Positions 1 to 9,653 are shown, numbered from the stretch's first letter. The stretch is 64,000 nt of DNA from an uncultured Brachyspira sp. (GCF_944388875.1 NZ_CALXKQ010000003.1:62001-126000), one strand, 5' to 3'. The notes: generated by a model not told the origin, from the letters alone. Program-made: numbers and translations.

Positions 1-1053
1 GGAAGCGGTATAGGTGTTAATAGTATAGGATATGGAAATAAAAAATGGATTAATACTGTTACTAAACAGCTAAAAACATTACAGCATACTTCAAATCTTT
101 ATTATAACAAACCATACATAGAATTAGCTAAAAAACTATGCACTATGACTAAATACGATAAAGTATTCTTTGCCAATTCAGGTGCTGAGGCTAATGAGTC
201 TGCTATAAAATGTGCAAGAAAATATTCATTTAATAAATACGGAAAGAATGCTGATTATAAAAGATATAATATAGTAACATTAAAAAATTCTTTTCATGGA
301 AGAACTATGGCTACAATTTCTGCAACCGGTCAGGAAGTTTTTCATAATTTCTTTTTCCCATTTTTGGAAGGATTTTTATTTGCTGAAGCTAATAATTATG
401 AAGATACTGTATCAAAGCTCAAAAATAATGCTTGTGCTATAATGATGGAGCTTGTACAGGGAGAAGGAGGAGTTATACCTCTCAATAAGGAGTATGTACA
501 AAATGTAAGAAAATATTGCGAAAAAAATGATATACTTTTTATAATCGATGAAGTTCAAACTGGAGTTGGAAGAACAGGTAAATTTCTGTGTTCGGAACAT
601 TTCAATATCAAACCTGATATAACAACATTAGCAAAAGGTTTAGGCGGAGGACTTCCAATAGGAGCAATGCTCATGAATAAAAAATGCTCTGATGTATTTG
701 TAGCTGGGGATCATGCTTCAACATTCGGTGCTAATCCTGTAGTTTGCAGCGGAGCTTTGGAGGTGCTAAAGATAATAGATAAAAAACTGCTTAAAAGTGT
801 AGAAAAGAAATCTAAATATATAAAAAGCAAATTATTAAAATTAGATAATGTAGTAAGTGTGGACGGAATTGGTTTAATGCTTGGAATCGGTCTTAAAGAG
901 AATTTAAATGCAAGAGAAATAGTAGAAAAATGTATAGAAAAAGGTGTTGTACCTTTAACTGCTAAAAATAAAATAAGACTTCTTCCTCCTCTAACTATTA
1001 CAGATAAAGAATTAAAAAAAGCTGTTGATGTACTTTGCGAATGCATAGGTTAA
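1..1053 (+). CDS. argD: Acetylornithine aminotransferase (5' end outside window)
   Basis: This is a class III PLP-dependent aminotransferase whose reading frame is open from base 1, so the N-terminus lies upstream of the window. ArgD converts N-acetylglutamate semialdehyde to N-acetylornithine in arginine synthesis. Visible family marks are FANSGAEANESAIK (cofactor phosphate binding), SFHGRT, the IIDEVQTGVGRTG block with the PLP-contacting Asp, and the Schiff-base Lys in TLAKGLGGG (codon 634-636). The near C-terminal STFGANPVV block matches ArgD. Ornithine or succinylornithine aminotransferase is possible, because the family is hard to split by motif. A strong hairpin terminator follows directly. 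Confidence 0.85.
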   Translation, partial: GSGIGVNSIGYGNKKWINTVTKQLKTLQHTSNLYYNKPYIELAKKLCTMTKYDKVFFANSGAEANESAIKCARKYSFNKYGKNADYKRYNIVTLKNSFHGRTMATISATGQEVFHNFFFPFLEGFLFAEANNYEDTVSKLKNNACAIMMELVQGEGGVIPLNKEYVQNVRKYCEKNDILFIIDEVQTGVGRTGKFLCSEHFNIKPDITTLAKGLGGGLPIGAMLMNKKCSDVFVAGDHASTFGANPVVCSGALEVLKIIDKKLLKSVEKKSKYIKSKLLKLDNVVSVDGIGLMLGIGLKENLNAREIVEKCIEKGVVPLTAKNKIRLLPPLTITDKELKKAVDVLCECIG

Positions 1054-1071
1054 AATAATTATAAAAATTAC

Positions 1072-1104
1072 GGCTTTGCTTTTAATTAAAAGCAAAGCCT
1101 TTTT
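1072..1104 (+). terminator. Rho-independent terminator after argD
   Basis: A perfect 12-bp stem (1072-1083 with 1088-1099, GGCTTTGCTTTT) has a four-base AATT loop and is followed by TTTTT. It also overlaps the stop codon of the convergent acetyltransferase gene. A-rich sequence on the argD side gives a U-run on the other strand too, so it may work in both directions. Confidence 0.85.
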
Positions 1105-1657
1105 AAATTTCATCATTTAATATAGTCATGTGAATATGATCTTCCCATTTGCCGTTTATTTTTAAATACTTTTTAGCAAGCCCCTCATATTCAAAACCTA
1201 ATCTTTTAACAAGATCTATTGAAGGTTTATTATGCGGCATTATATTAGCCTCTATTCTGTGAAGCTTAATTTCCTTAAATACTATTACTATTGCTGCATG
1301 CAAGGCTTCTGTCATATATCCTTTATGCTGTTCATACTCATCTAATTTATAGCCTACTGTAGATGATAAAAAAGCACCCTTAAAAATATTTGCAAAGTTA
1401 ATCATTCCTATGATTCTATTTTTATCTTCTATTTTGTATATCCAAAATTTTAACATTCTTCCGCATTTAATTTCTTCAAGCTCTCTTTTAATAATATCTC
1501 TATGAGTAGAAACTTTATAAAATGCATCTGCTCTGTAAGGATCAAAATCTATAAAAAAATCTTTATTTCTGCTGTAAAAATTAACTATTTCTTCAGCCAT
1601 ATTAATATTAGGCTGTACAAGAAATAGTCTGTTAGTTTTATAAGTTTTTTTAAGCAT
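1103..1657 (-). CDS. GNAT acetyltransferase, RimJ/RimL type
   Basis: This 184-residue protein has the single-domain GNAT fold of the RimJ/RimL/SpeG group, which moves an acetyl group from acetyl-CoA to a protein N-terminus or small amine. The start KTYKTNRLFLVQP is typical of the family's first strand. The GYKLDEYEQHKGYMTEALHAAI segment fits the acetyl-CoA loop and helix, and NKPSIDLVKRLGFEYEG is the conserved C-terminal block. The substrate cannot be read from sequence. It lies 8 bp after the alkyltransferase gene and looks like the last gene of a four-gene minus-strand set. Confidence 0.8.
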   Translation of the reverse strand: MLKKTYKTNRLFLVQPNINMAEEIVNFYSRNKDFFIDFDPYRADAFYKVSTHRDIIKRELEEIKCGRMLKFWIYKIEDKNRIIGMINFANIFKGAFLSSTVGYKLDEYEQHKGYMTEALHAAIVIVFKEIKLHRIEANIMPHNKPSIDLVKRLGFEYEGLAKKYLKINGKWEDHIHMTILNDEI

Positions 1658-1665
1658 ATAAAAAC

Positions 1666-2193
1666 CTATTTAATTTTAGAATTTATAATATTAAAGCCTT
1701 CATGCCTTAATAAATATTCTTTCTTATCCAATCCGCCTGCATATCCTGTTAATTTTTTATTTGCCCCCACTACCCTATGACAAGGTATTATTATAGCTAT
1801 ATTATTTTTTCCTTCAGCATTTCCAACAGCACGCGATATGCTTCCCCTGCTATCAGAAACTTTTTTGGATATATCAGAATAAGTTACAATATTTCCAAAA
1901 GGTATTTTATAAGTTTCAAGCCAAACATTATATTGAAAATCTGTTCCGTACAATGCTAAAGGAATAGAAAATAGTTTCAATCTTTTTGAAAAATACCCAT
2001 CTAATTCTTTTTTTGCTTTTTTTATAACAGAAGGTTCATCATATAAAATTTTTATATTATCTATTATATGAAAACCTAATGAAGTAATATATTTTGAAGT
2101 ATTATCAACTGAAAGTATCAAATCACCTATTGGGCTTTTATATATATATGCCTTATCATTATCTTCTTTTTTATCAAGCCTTACTATATTCAC
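1666..2193 (-). CDS. ogt: Methylated-DNA--protein-cysteine methyltransferase
   Basis: This 175-residue suicide repair protein takes the alkyl group from O6-alkylguanine onto its own cysteine. The active-site motif is IPCHRVVG with acceptor Cys138. The helix-turn-helix region with PFGNIVTYSDI and the RAVGNAEGKNN arginine-finger segment precede it. The start is GTG (complement of 2191-2193) and overlaps the TGA stop of the upstream nicotinamidase gene as GTGA, with AAAGG upstream, so translation is probably coupled. Ogt and Ada C-domain proteins look alike. There is no Ada N-domain here, hence Ogt. Confidence 0.88.
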   Translation of the reverse strand: MNIVRLDKKEDNDKAYIYKSPIGDLILSVDNTSKYITSLGFHIIDNIKILYDEPSVIKKAKKELDGYFSKRLKLFSIPLALYGTDFQYNVWLETYKIPFGNIVTYSDISKKVSDSRGSISRAVGNAEGKNNIAIIIPCHRVVGANKKLTGYAGGLDKKEYLLRHEGFNIINSKIK

Positions 2194-2831
2194 AGTTTAA
2201 CCTTTTTAAGATTAATAATAGGACAAGATGAATACAAACCTTCTATAGCCTCAGGATTAACAGCAACGGAAGCATATTCAAGAACATTAACACTTACTAA
2301 ATACTCAGCATCAATAGAAGCTACATATTCTGCCGTATCTCTAGCCGTATAAAATACGCAGTAATCAAGAGAAACTCCTACAAAATCTAATATTAATGTT
2401 TCTTTATTTTCTCTGGCGGCATCTATAAATTCTTTATGCATATAAGAAAAACCAGAATTACCCTCATCATCAGGATCAACGCCCTTCTGAACATATATAT
2501 AATCCCTCTTTTTTCTTAAACCATCAACTATTGCAGAACCATAAGTTCTAGCAACGCAATGACGAGGCCATAAAGTTAAAGACTCTTCATCTCCAGTATC
2601 CTGATCTATAACTTTTACCTTAGAAAAAGGTTCTTTTCCATGAGTAGAAGCAAAAGATATATGATTGGACGGATGCCAATCCTGTGTTGCAATTATAGCA
2701 TCATATTCGCCGTTCTTGATAAGATCGTTTATCACTGGAACAAGTTTACTGGCTCCCTTAACGGCCATAGGACCGCCTTCCATATAATCATTTTGCATAT
2801 CTACTATTGTAAGTATTTTTATTCTGCTCAT
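2190..2831 (-). CDS. pncA: Nicotinamidase (isochorismatase family)
   Basis: This 213-residue cysteine hydrolase is predicted to deamidate nicotinamide to nicotinate for NAD salvage. The triad expected of PncA is visible as Asp11 (VDMQNDY), Lys116 (VQKG) and Cys158 (SLDYCV). The metal ligands Asp51, His53 and His91 are in TQDWHPSNH and WPRHC. The GVSLDYCVFYTARD segment contains the cis-peptide region before the catalytic Cys. It sits 26 bp after the HD hydrolase gene and overlaps the next gene by 4 bp. Another isochorismatase-like amidase is the only real alternative, and the metal motif favours PncA. Confidence 0.87.
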   Translation of the reverse strand: MSRIKILTIVDMQNDYMEGGPMAVKGASKLVPVINDLIKNGEYDAIIATQDWHPSNHISFASTHGKEPFSKVKVIDQDTGDEESLTLWPRHCVARTYGSAIVDGLRKKRDYIYVQKGVDPDDEGNSGFSYMHKEFIDAARENKETLILDFVGVSLDYCVFYTARDTAEYVASIDAEYLVSVNVLEYASVAVNPEAIEGLYSSCPIINLKKVKL

Positions 2832-2857
2832 AATTCAATTCCATCAATACTTTAAAT

Positions 2858-3430
2858 TTATGAAATTTTTTTAAGCCCTATACTCTCCTGTACAGGAATA
2901 AGAGCTTCTATAGTTTCTTTTATTAAATCATCAATAGGCACTCCCAACATCTCAGCACCTTTATTTATAACTGTTCTGTCTACCTTTGCTGCAAATGCCT
3001 TATCTTTTAATTTTTTCTTAACCGATTTTACTTCCAAATCATCTAAACTCTTTGAAGGTCTGACTAAAGCACAAGCTGTAATAAAACCTGCAAGCTCATC
3101 AACAGCATATAAAGTTTTCTCCATATTAGTTATAGGCTCTATATCAGTACATAATCCATAGCCATGACTTTGTATAGCCCTTATAAAACCTTCAGGCAGC
3201 CCCTCAGACTCCAGTATCTCTTTAACTTTAATGCAATGCTCATCAGGGTATTTTTCATAATCCATATCATGCAGAAATCCTACCATTCCCCATTCATCCT
3301 CATCTTCTCCGCTCTTTTTAGCAAAATATCTCATAACAGCTTCAACTGATAAAGCATGCTTAAATAAAGAATGTTCATCATTATATTTCTTAAATAACTC
3401 TAATGCTCTTTCTCTATCTATACTAGCCAT
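2858..3430 (-). CDS. HD-domain hydrolase
   Basis: This 190-residue protein is a stand-alone HD phosphohydrolase. An early His lies in LFKHALSVEAVM, the paired HD is in VGFLHDMDYEKYP, and later histidines are in DEHCIKVKEIL and AIQSHGYGL. This layout fits the small 'HDIG-related' hydrolases found widely in clostridia and spirochaetes, whose substrate is unknown (nucleotide or other phosphoester). It is the first gene of the minus-strand set that continues into pncA. The ATG is preceded by AGGAGG (in CCTCCTAAGG read in complement). Confidence 0.75.
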   Translation of the reverse strand: MASIDRERALELFKKYNDEHSLFKHALSVEAVMRYFAKKSGEDEDEWGMVGFLHDMDYEKYPDEHCIKVKEILESEGLPEGFIRAIQSHGYGLCTDIEPITNMEKTLYAVDELAGFITACALVRPSKSLDDLEVKSVKKKLKDKAFAAKVDRTVINKGAEMLGVPIDDLIKETIEALIPVQESIGLKKIS

Positions 3431-3605
3431 TAAAAAACCTCCTAAGGATTAGAATAAGTATATATTATATTTTTCTATTTTTCAATATTTTTAACATTTA
3501 TTTAAAAAATAATAACACTAATTTATCACAAAAAAGTTATAATTATATGGAATATAAAAACGATTATTATATATGATACTATAAAAATAAATAGGATGAT
3601 TAAAA

Positions 3606-4901
3606 ATGACAATAAAAAAAATTATTATATTTACACTTATATTAAATATCATATCAGCATCTATATATGCTGCAACAGAAAATGAAAATAGTATGATATT
3701 AGCAGTGAAATACGGCGACGTAAAAAAAATTCAGGCTCTTCTTAATCAAAATGTAAGTCCTAACATAACAGATGAAAGAGGCTACTCTCTTATACATATA
3801 GCTGCTGAAAATAATAAAATAGATTCTATAAAGGCTTTGAAGAATTCTCCATACACAGATTTTAATATACTTTTACCAAGCAATGCAAAAATGAATATGC
3901 CTAATAATAATTCTATAGATGCTTCATATTACTCTGCTATGGATATTGCAGCTGTAAATAATAACTTTGATATTGTAAAGCTATTAATTGGATACGGAGC
4001 TAATATAAATTTTCAAATGATGAACAAAACAAAAAGTGAATTCATAGCTTCAAAATATTCAAATCCTAGAATTTTAGAATTATACTTAAACAAAAATATA
4101 TATTTGCTTATGAACAGCGAAGATGTTATATCATTAATAAAATCCGCTGTGTTAGGAAATAATGTAGCAAATATAAATTATTTAGTTAAAAACCTAGGTA
4201 TAGATGTTGACACTAAAGATACAAATACAATGATGCATTATGCTGTTGGAGAGGGTTCTGTTGAAGCACTTAATGAACTTATAAAATTAAGGGCAAATGT
4301 TAATAATACAAATTCAAATTTTAAAACTCCTCTGCATTATGCTATAGAGAATAATTCATACAGAATTAAAGAAAGTGTAAATTCTTTACTTATGGCAAGA
4401 GCCAATCCTAATATAAAAGATGAAAACGGCAATACAGCTTTGCATTTGGCTGTAATGAATGCTCATAAATCCAAAGATTATATCAGTATTATAGACAATC
4501 TAATAAGAAATAATGCTGATGTAAATATACTTAATAATGATAATCAGAATGCATTAAATATTGCAGTTGAAAATAATAATACTGATATAGCAAATATACT
4601 CATAAACGCAAAATCAGATTTAGACAATGTTCATAACGGATATGCTCCTATACATATTGCTGTAAAAAATAATAATATATCAATACTTGAAAACCTATTA
4701 TCAAATAATGTATATATAGATATTAAAGATTCAGAAAAAGGATATACACCTTTATGCATGGCTATAGAAAATAATAATTATGAAATATGCAGAATGCTTA
4801 TAACAAATAATGCTTCAATGGATAATAATGCAATAAATTTAGTAAAAAATTCAACTAATGAAAATATTAAAAGATTGCTTGAATCTGGAAGAGTTAATTA
4901 A
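3606..4901 (+). CDS. Secreted ankyrin-repeat protein
   Basis: This 431-residue protein has an N-terminal signal peptide (two Lys, then a hydrophobic run, cleavage likely after SIYAA). The rest is ankyrin repeats with recognisable cores such as GYSLIHIAAENN, SAMDIAAVNNNFDIVKLL, TPLHYAIENN, TALHLAVMNA, APIHIAVKNN and TPLCMAIENN. Ankyrin repeats bind protein partners. Periplasmic or exported ankyrin proteins are abundant in Brachyspira, but the target is unknown. The SD AGGATG lies 6 bases before ATG. It converges on the lipoprotein gene 8 bp downstream. A second protein of the same type lies at 11039-12232. Confidence 0.85.
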   Translation: MTIKKIIIFTLILNIISASIYAATENENSMILAVKYGDVKKIQALLNQNVSPNITDERGYSLIHIAAENNKIDSIKALKNSPYTDFNILLPSNAKMNMPNNNSIDASYYSAMDIAAVNNNFDIVKLLIGYGANINFQMMNKTKSEFIASKYSNPRILELYLNKNIYLLMNSEDVISLIKSAVLGNNVANINYLVKNLGIDVDTKDTNTMMHYAVGEGSVEALNELIKLRANVNNTNSNFKTPLHYAIENNSYRIKESVNSLLMARANPNIKDENGNTALHLAVMNAHKSKDYISIIDNLIRNNADVNILNNDNQNALNIAVENNNTDIANILINAKSDLDNVHNGYAPIHIAVKNNNISILENLLSNNVYIDIKDSEKGYTPLCMAIENNNYEICRMLITNNASMDNNAINLVKNSTNENIKRLLESGRVN

Positions 4902-4909
4902 ATATTAAT

Positions 4910-5377
4910 TTACTTTATAGCTTTACTTTTCATAAGTTCTAAAGATAAAGCCTCTATATTATCATCTTTATTATCACTATATAAAGAATAATTTATATTA
5001 TTAACATTCCAAAATGCAATTGAATTATTTTCATTATTTCTTTTTATTGTAATTTTAATACCAGTTTCTTCATCAGAAATTATTTTATCATCATCATTAA
5101 TATATTCATAAAAAGATAATAATTCATCCAAATTTCTAGCTGCTCTGTAATAATAATTATCATTCATATAATCAAAATTTACCTCTGCTACTGTTTTATT
5201 AACAATTGCATATTTAACATTTAGGGAATTATCAGGAGCTGTAACACAGAATCCCAATACAGAAAAAGATTTTGGAGAATCTACTGGAACAATATCGGAT
5301 TTATTATTATTTTTAGAACATGATGCAGAAAATATAATAATACTAAAAATAAATAAAACAAAAAATATATGTTTCAT
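4910..5377 (-). CDS. Small hypothetical lipoprotein
   Basis: This 155-residue protein has a lipoprotein signal peptide: a basic start, a hydrophobic run VLFIFSIIIF, then the lipobox SASC at residues 17-20. The mature part is Asn/Asp-rich with no motif I recognise. It includes DEETGIKITIKRN and a run of short polar strands, so it is probably a small beta-rich periplasmic or outer-surface protein. It lies 19 bp after the HD-GYP-like gene on the same strand and is probably co-transcribed. Confidence 0.7.
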   Translation of the reverse strand: MKHIFFVLFIFSIIIFSASCSKNNNKSDIVPVDSPKSFSVLGFCVTAPDNSLNVKYAIVNKTVAEVNFDYMNDNYYYRAARNLDELLSFYEYINDDDKIISDEETGIKITIKRNNENNSIAFWNVNNINYSLYSDNKDDNIEALSLELMKSKAIK

Positions 5378-5396
5378 AAATAAAAACCTTTAAAAA

Positions 5397-6800
5397 TTAA
5401 TAATCTTTAAAATCTGTTAAATATTTTTGGAAAATTGTAAATAATATATAATCTATCTTAACTTCATCTTTTAAGAAATTGTCATACATATAATTAACTA
5501 TATCAATATTAGTATTAATCTCATTAAAACAAACTTCATATTTATATTTAAGCAAATCATATATATCTAATATCTCTAAAATTTTAGCAGGATAATACAC
5601 AGATGCAGTTAAATTTAATACATCTTTAGAATCAAAACTGATTAAATACTGATATTCAAAATTAGGTCTTTTAGATTTCATTGCTTCATATAAAGTCATA
5701 GCCAAACCATATCCGTATCCATAATATTCATGATGAACTCCAACAGATAAATTTATATCCTGATTATGAGATATAGAATATTTTAGATAGTTATATGATT
5801 TTATTGAATGCGAATATAATTCATTATTAATATTAAAACTTTCTATAGGCAAATAATTAACTGTTTCAGTTAAAGTAATATCATGCAGTAATGCGGCTAT
5901 TGACATATTGATTATTTCCATATTATCAAACTGTCTTATTCCCAATTTAAATATATTATCTAATTTGCTGATATCTTTAATAAATTTATATTTTTTTGCG
6001 ATTTTAAGATAATAAGGCATAAACTCATTTTTCCATTTTGCTCTTATTTTTGAAAGCATTCCCATATTGATATTTTTATTATAAAATATCATAAATTCCA
6101 TAGTGTTAATAAAAAGTCTATTGCTGTGATCTATTATATTATATCCAGTAAATCCGATAACATCTCTAAATATATTATCCTTTTCATAATTCTTATTAAG
6201 CATAACAAAAACACTTTCAGCCGCACTTCTTATTAAATCTTCATAATTTATATTATATACCTTACTGTCAAATTTAGAATCATTATTAATATCCCCAATA
6301 ACATTTATCCTATTTATCAATCCCAATTTTATTAATATCTCACCTATAATTCCAGCAGCCTTGCATGTAAATTTCTCTCTAGATTCTTCTGCTTCAAGAG
6401 ATTTTATTAACTTCTTTATATGTTCAACTCTTTCATAAGGCGTAATTGATAAAATCTCTTCTATCATTGCACCTTCTTTATCCGAAACTTCCTTTATAGA
6501 ATCTTTGCAGTTTGTGAAAATAGAATAAAAATAATCTTTATTATTAAGTTCTGAAGGATTTATAAAAAATTTTATCATTTCAAGATATGAACTGTATATA
6601 TAATATTTTGAATTATTAAATAAAATATTATTTTGAATGTCATTATCAAAAATAAAGTCTATTTTATTATATGGTATTACACTTATAACACCATTCTCAT
6701 TTTTAGAAATTATTTCTATTTTATCTTTGAAAAATAATTCTTTATAATTTTTAAGTTTTTCTAATTCTATTTCCGAATAATTATCTAAATTTATTTCCAT
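5397..6800 (-). CDS. HD-GYP-like protein, possibly degenerate
   Basis: This is a 467-residue soluble protein. The C-terminal half resembles an HD-GYP domain: His225 in NIIDHSNRLF, the paired HD at 306-307 in IAALLHDIT, His331 in LYSHSIKSYNYL, and His356-His357-Glu358 in GVHHEYYGYGYG. In canonical c-di-GMP phosphodiesterases the last motif reads HHExxxGxGYP. Here the Pro is replaced by Gly, so cyclic-di-GMP hydrolysis is plausible but not certain. The N-terminal 200 residues have no recognised domain. The gene is divergent from the YheO-like regulator and upstream of a lipoprotein gene. Confidence 0.65.
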   Translation of the reverse strand: MEINLDNYSEIELEKLKNYKELFFKDKIEIISKNENGVISVIPYNKIDFIFDNDIQNNILFNNSKYYIYSSYLEMIKFFINPSELNNKDYFYSIFTNCKDSIKEVSDKEGAMIEEILSITPYERVEHIKKLIKSLEAEESREKFTCKAAGIIGEILIKLGLINRINVIGDINNDSKFDSKVYNINYEDLIRSAAESVFVMLNKNYEKDNIFRDVIGFTGYNIIDHSNRLFINTMEFMIFYNKNINMGMLSKIRAKWKNEFMPYYLKIAKKYKFIKDISKLDNIFKLGIRQFDNMEIINMSIAALLHDITLTETVNYLPIESFNINNELYSHSIKSYNYLKYSISHNQDINLSVGVHHEYYGYGYGLAMTLYEAMKSKRPNFEYQYLISFDSKDVLNLTASVYYPAKILEILDIYDLLKYKYEVCFNEINTNIDIVNYMYDNFLKDEVKIDYILFTIFQKYLTDFKDY

Positions 6801-6957
6801 AAATAATCCGTAAATATAATAAATCCATTCTATTTGATATTATATATAATAAATAGAATAAATGAAAGATTTTACAGTAAAAAATGTTGGAAAAACCAAA
6901 AAAATTATTATATTTATAAATATGGATAGTAATATATTTAAAGAAAGCGGAGGAAAG

Positions 6958-7623
6958 ATGGATAACAACTACGAATACACCAAAGAAGATCTTGCTATAC
7001 TTAACTCTTATAAAATATTATCTCAGTCTTTAGCTAGTTATTTAGGTGCAAATGTAGAAATTATCTTATACTCTTTTGAAAATGAACAATGCAGTATTAT
7101 TCATATAGTAAATGAACATCTATCAAATAAAAGAGTCGGCTCTCAAATATCTGATATTGATAAAACCGTAATGCTTGAAATACTATCAAGTAATGAAAAT
7201 TATAAAAACAATTTCATACAATCAGTAACTGGAGAATGCAATAAATTAAATTACACAATAGTAAAAAATAGTTATGGAGTACCTATTGGGATGATGTGCA
7301 TTAATTGGCATTTTGACATATCTGTAATTAATATATTTAATGCATTCATACCAGAAAATATAAGCACAAGTAAAGAGAAATCTAATAATAGATCTGAAGA
7401 AATAATATTAGAAGCTATAAAAAAGGTTATTATAGGAGTAGACAGAGAAGAAGTTGGAGTTTCTGTTTATAATAAAACAATAATAAAAAAATTATTCAGT
7501 CAGGGAATATTTGAGTTTAAAGAAGCTGTGCAGATTGTATCGAATTATTTGCATATATCCCATCACACTGTTTATCTTCATCTTAGAAGTATTAAAAATC
7601 AAAAAAAGTATAAAAATAATTAA
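6958..7623 (+). CDS. YheO/DauR-type transcriptional regulator
   Basis: This is a 221-residue regulator with an N-terminal PAS-like YheO sensor domain (about residues 10-120, SYKILSQSLASYLG to GVPIGMMCINWH). A C-terminal helix-turn-helix of the HTH_22 type follows (EFKEAVQIVSNYLHISHHTVYLHLR). Family members such as DauR control amino-acid use genes. The longer frame opens at 6862, but the ATG at 6958 has GGAGG just upstream and matches where the family's homology begins, so I chose it. It is divergent from the HD-GYP-like gene and may control it or a distant target. Confidence 0.75.
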   Translation: MDNNYEYTKEDLAILNSYKILSQSLASYLGANVEIILYSFENEQCSIIHIVNEHLSNKRVGSQISDIDKTVMLEILSSNENYKNNFIQSVTGECNKLNYTIVKNSYGVPIGMMCINWHFDISVINIFNAFIPENISTSKEKSNNRSEEIILEAIKKVIIGVDREEVGVSVYNKTIIKKLFSQGIFEFKEAVQIVSNYLHISHHTVYLHLRSIKNQKKYKNN

Positions 7624-7629
7624 TTATAC

Positions 7630-8550
7630 TTAATTATTTGAATGAGGATGAAATTTATTATAAACTTCAAATAATCTTGAATTAGTAACATGAGTATATC
7701 TTTGGGTAGTTGCTATTGTTTCATGCCCTAATAATTCCTGAACACCTCTAATTTCAGCATCATTATTAAGCAGATGTGTAGCGAATGTATGTCTTAATGT
7801 ATGAGGAGAAAAATCTATTGATATATTAGAATTTCTAATTAAGCGTTTCATAGATGTTCTTATACTTCTATCACTTATAGGTTTTCCGAATCTGTTTATA
7901 AATATATAATCATTAGTTTCACCATATTCTTTTTGAATCACTCTTCTTTTTTCCATATATATATCCCAATTTTCGTATATTATTGGAAGAAGAGGAATAT
8001 CCCTAACCTTAGAGCCTTTGCCGCATACTCTTAAAGTTTCAGAGCCTTTTTTTATCATACTAAGTCTTAAAGAAGCCAATTCAGATACCCTTAATCCTAT
8101 AGTATACATAAATAACGCCATCATTTTATCTCTTAGCAGCGTAAACTCTCCATTATCATCTATATTTAATATACTATCTATATCTGATATAGATAAAAAT
8201 TTTGCTATATGCTCTTCCCTCTTGGGACTTTTCATATCAACTATTCTTCTTTTGTCAGAAAATCCGTTTCTTATTAAATATTTATAAAACTTCTTTATAG
8301 AAGATAAGTGTCTTGAAGTAGTTGAATTAGTTAATCCTTTATTTTTTAAAAATCTCAAATAATCTCTTACTGCATAATGATCCGCTTCTTCTATTGATAT
8401 ATTCTTAATTTCCAAAAATTTCACATATTCTTTTAAATCTTTATTATAGCTGTTAATAGTATGTGCCGCAAAATTTAAAGTCTGCAAATAATCACAAAAC
8501 TCTTCAAGAAAATCAGAAAATTTGTTTTTAACAGAAGTATCATTATACAT
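7630..8550 (-). CDS. xerC: Tyrosine recombinase XerC/XerD
   Basis: This 306-residue site-specific recombinase would resolve chromosome dimers at dif. The N-terminal SAM-like core-binding domain (FLEEFCDYLQTLNFAAHTINSYNKDL) is followed by the catalytic domain with Arg in TIGLRVSELASLR. The box HTLRHTFATHLL supplies His and Arg, GHETIATTQRYTHV supplies the next His and the Tyr nucleophile, and Lys is in CGKGSKVRDIPL. The length matches XerC/D. No att sites, excisionase or phage genes lie beside it, so a housekeeping role is likelier than an element integrase. XerC and XerD cannot be told apart here. Confidence 0.85.
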   Translation of the reverse strand: MYNDTSVKNKFSDFLEEFCDYLQTLNFAAHTINSYNKDLKEYVKFLEIKNISIEEADHYAVRDYLRFLKNKGLTNSTTSRHLSSIKKFYKYLIRNGFSDKRRIVDMKSPKREEHIAKFLSISDIDSILNIDDNGEFTLLRDKMMALFMYTIGLRVSELASLRLSMIKKGSETLRVCGKGSKVRDIPLLPIIYENWDIYMEKRRVIQKEYGETNDYIFINRFGKPISDRSIRTSMKRLIRNSNISIDFSPHTLRHTFATHLLNNDAEIRGVQELLGHETIATTQRYTHVTNSRLFEVYNKFHPHSNN

Positions 8551-8774
8551 AATAAAGCCTTTGTAAATATATTAAAAATTATATAAGAATATTATCGAAA
8601 GTTTGTATTATAAATTTATTAAGTATGTTAACTAGACATGATTTTTATATATTTTTTTATATGTTTTAATTAAACAATTTTGTATTATAAATAAAAAATA
8701 TATTATTTATAACACAAAAATTATTTAATTATGATATAGAAGAATAGTACTATTAAAGACCAATATAATAAAAA

Positions 8775-9653
8775 TTATCTATAAGCCTCTATATGTATAG
8801 TGGGTTCTATTCCCAATTTAGTTCTTATAGCATTTTCAAAAACTGTAACTTTTTCATGTGCATCAAAAACAGTCATGTCTTTTGGGAAACGCATGTGAAA
8901 AGTTATTTCGCTATGATCTCCGTAAGTATGTATATGAAAGTGATGTAAATTAATAGAATCATTATTAATATTAAGTTCTTTTGCTATATCATTAATATTT
9001 TTAATTACATCTTCTGAAGGATACTCCCCTATAAGAGGTTTTATACTAGACTTTATAACATCAAAAGCAGCATAAAATATTACAAGCGAAACCAATATAC
9101 TTAGAACCCCATCAATCCACCAAAAACTTTTTCCAAACAATATTCCGACTAATATTATTATAGATGTAACACTGTCGCTTCTATGATGCCATCCGTCAGC
9201 ATATAAAGATTTAGAACCTGATTTTCTATAACCCCAAAATGAATACTGAGCTAAGATTTCTTTAATCAAAATAGAAACTATCATAGCAATTATAGCTATC
9301 ATAGTAAATGAAGCTGTTTTTTTATTCATAATATTTTTTACAGCTTCAGAGAAAAAACTGTATCCAATAAATACAAGCATAATACCCACTATAAAGCTAG
9401 TTATCAATTCTATTCTTCCATGTCCAAAAGGATGTTCTTTATCTGGAGGTCTTTTTGAAAAAATACCGCCTATTATAACAATAATGCTGCTTATACAGTC
9501 GCTTAATGAATGCCAAGCATCAGCCATAATAGATAATGAACCTGTCAAAAGTCCTACTATATATTTAAAAGCAAATAATAATACATTTATAATAACAGAT
9601 ACTATTCCTTCTATTATCATATATTTAGATTTTTTTTCATTACTGATATTCAT
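8775..9653 (-). CDS. Cation diffusion facilitator (metal efflux)
   Basis: This 292-residue CDF transporter has about six membrane helices and a cytoplasmic C-terminal domain. Transport-site residues are seen as DAWHSLSDCISS in helix 2 and DGWHHRSDSVTS in helix 5, so the pattern is HxxxD/HxxxD, common in Zn/Mn/Fe exporters. The PFGHGRIE loop is a CDF signature. The C-terminal dimer domain contains LHHFHIHTYGDHSEITFHM, with several possible metal-binding His. It probably expels divalent metal using the proton gradient. The metal cannot be fixed by motif alone. Confidence 0.87.
   Translation of the reverse strand: MNISNEKKSKYMIIEGIVSVIINVLLFAFKYIVGLLTGSLSIMADAWHSLSDCISSIIVIIGGIFSKRPPDKEHPFGHGRIELITSFIVGIMLVFIGYSFFSEAVKNIMNKKTASFTMIAIIAMIVSILIKEILAQYSFWGYRKSGSKSLYADGWHHRSDSVTSIIILVGILFGKSFWWIDGVLSILVSLVIFYAAFDVIKSSIKPLIGEYPSEDVIKNINDIAKELNINNDSINLHHFHIHTYGDHSEITFHMRFPKDMTVFDAHEKVTVFENAIRTKLGIEPTIHIEAYR

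Noticed and set aside
7630-8550. Xer recombinase as integrase of a mobile element
   Set aside because: No tRNA-linked att repeats, excisionase or phage genes are nearby, and its length and motifs fit XerC/D.
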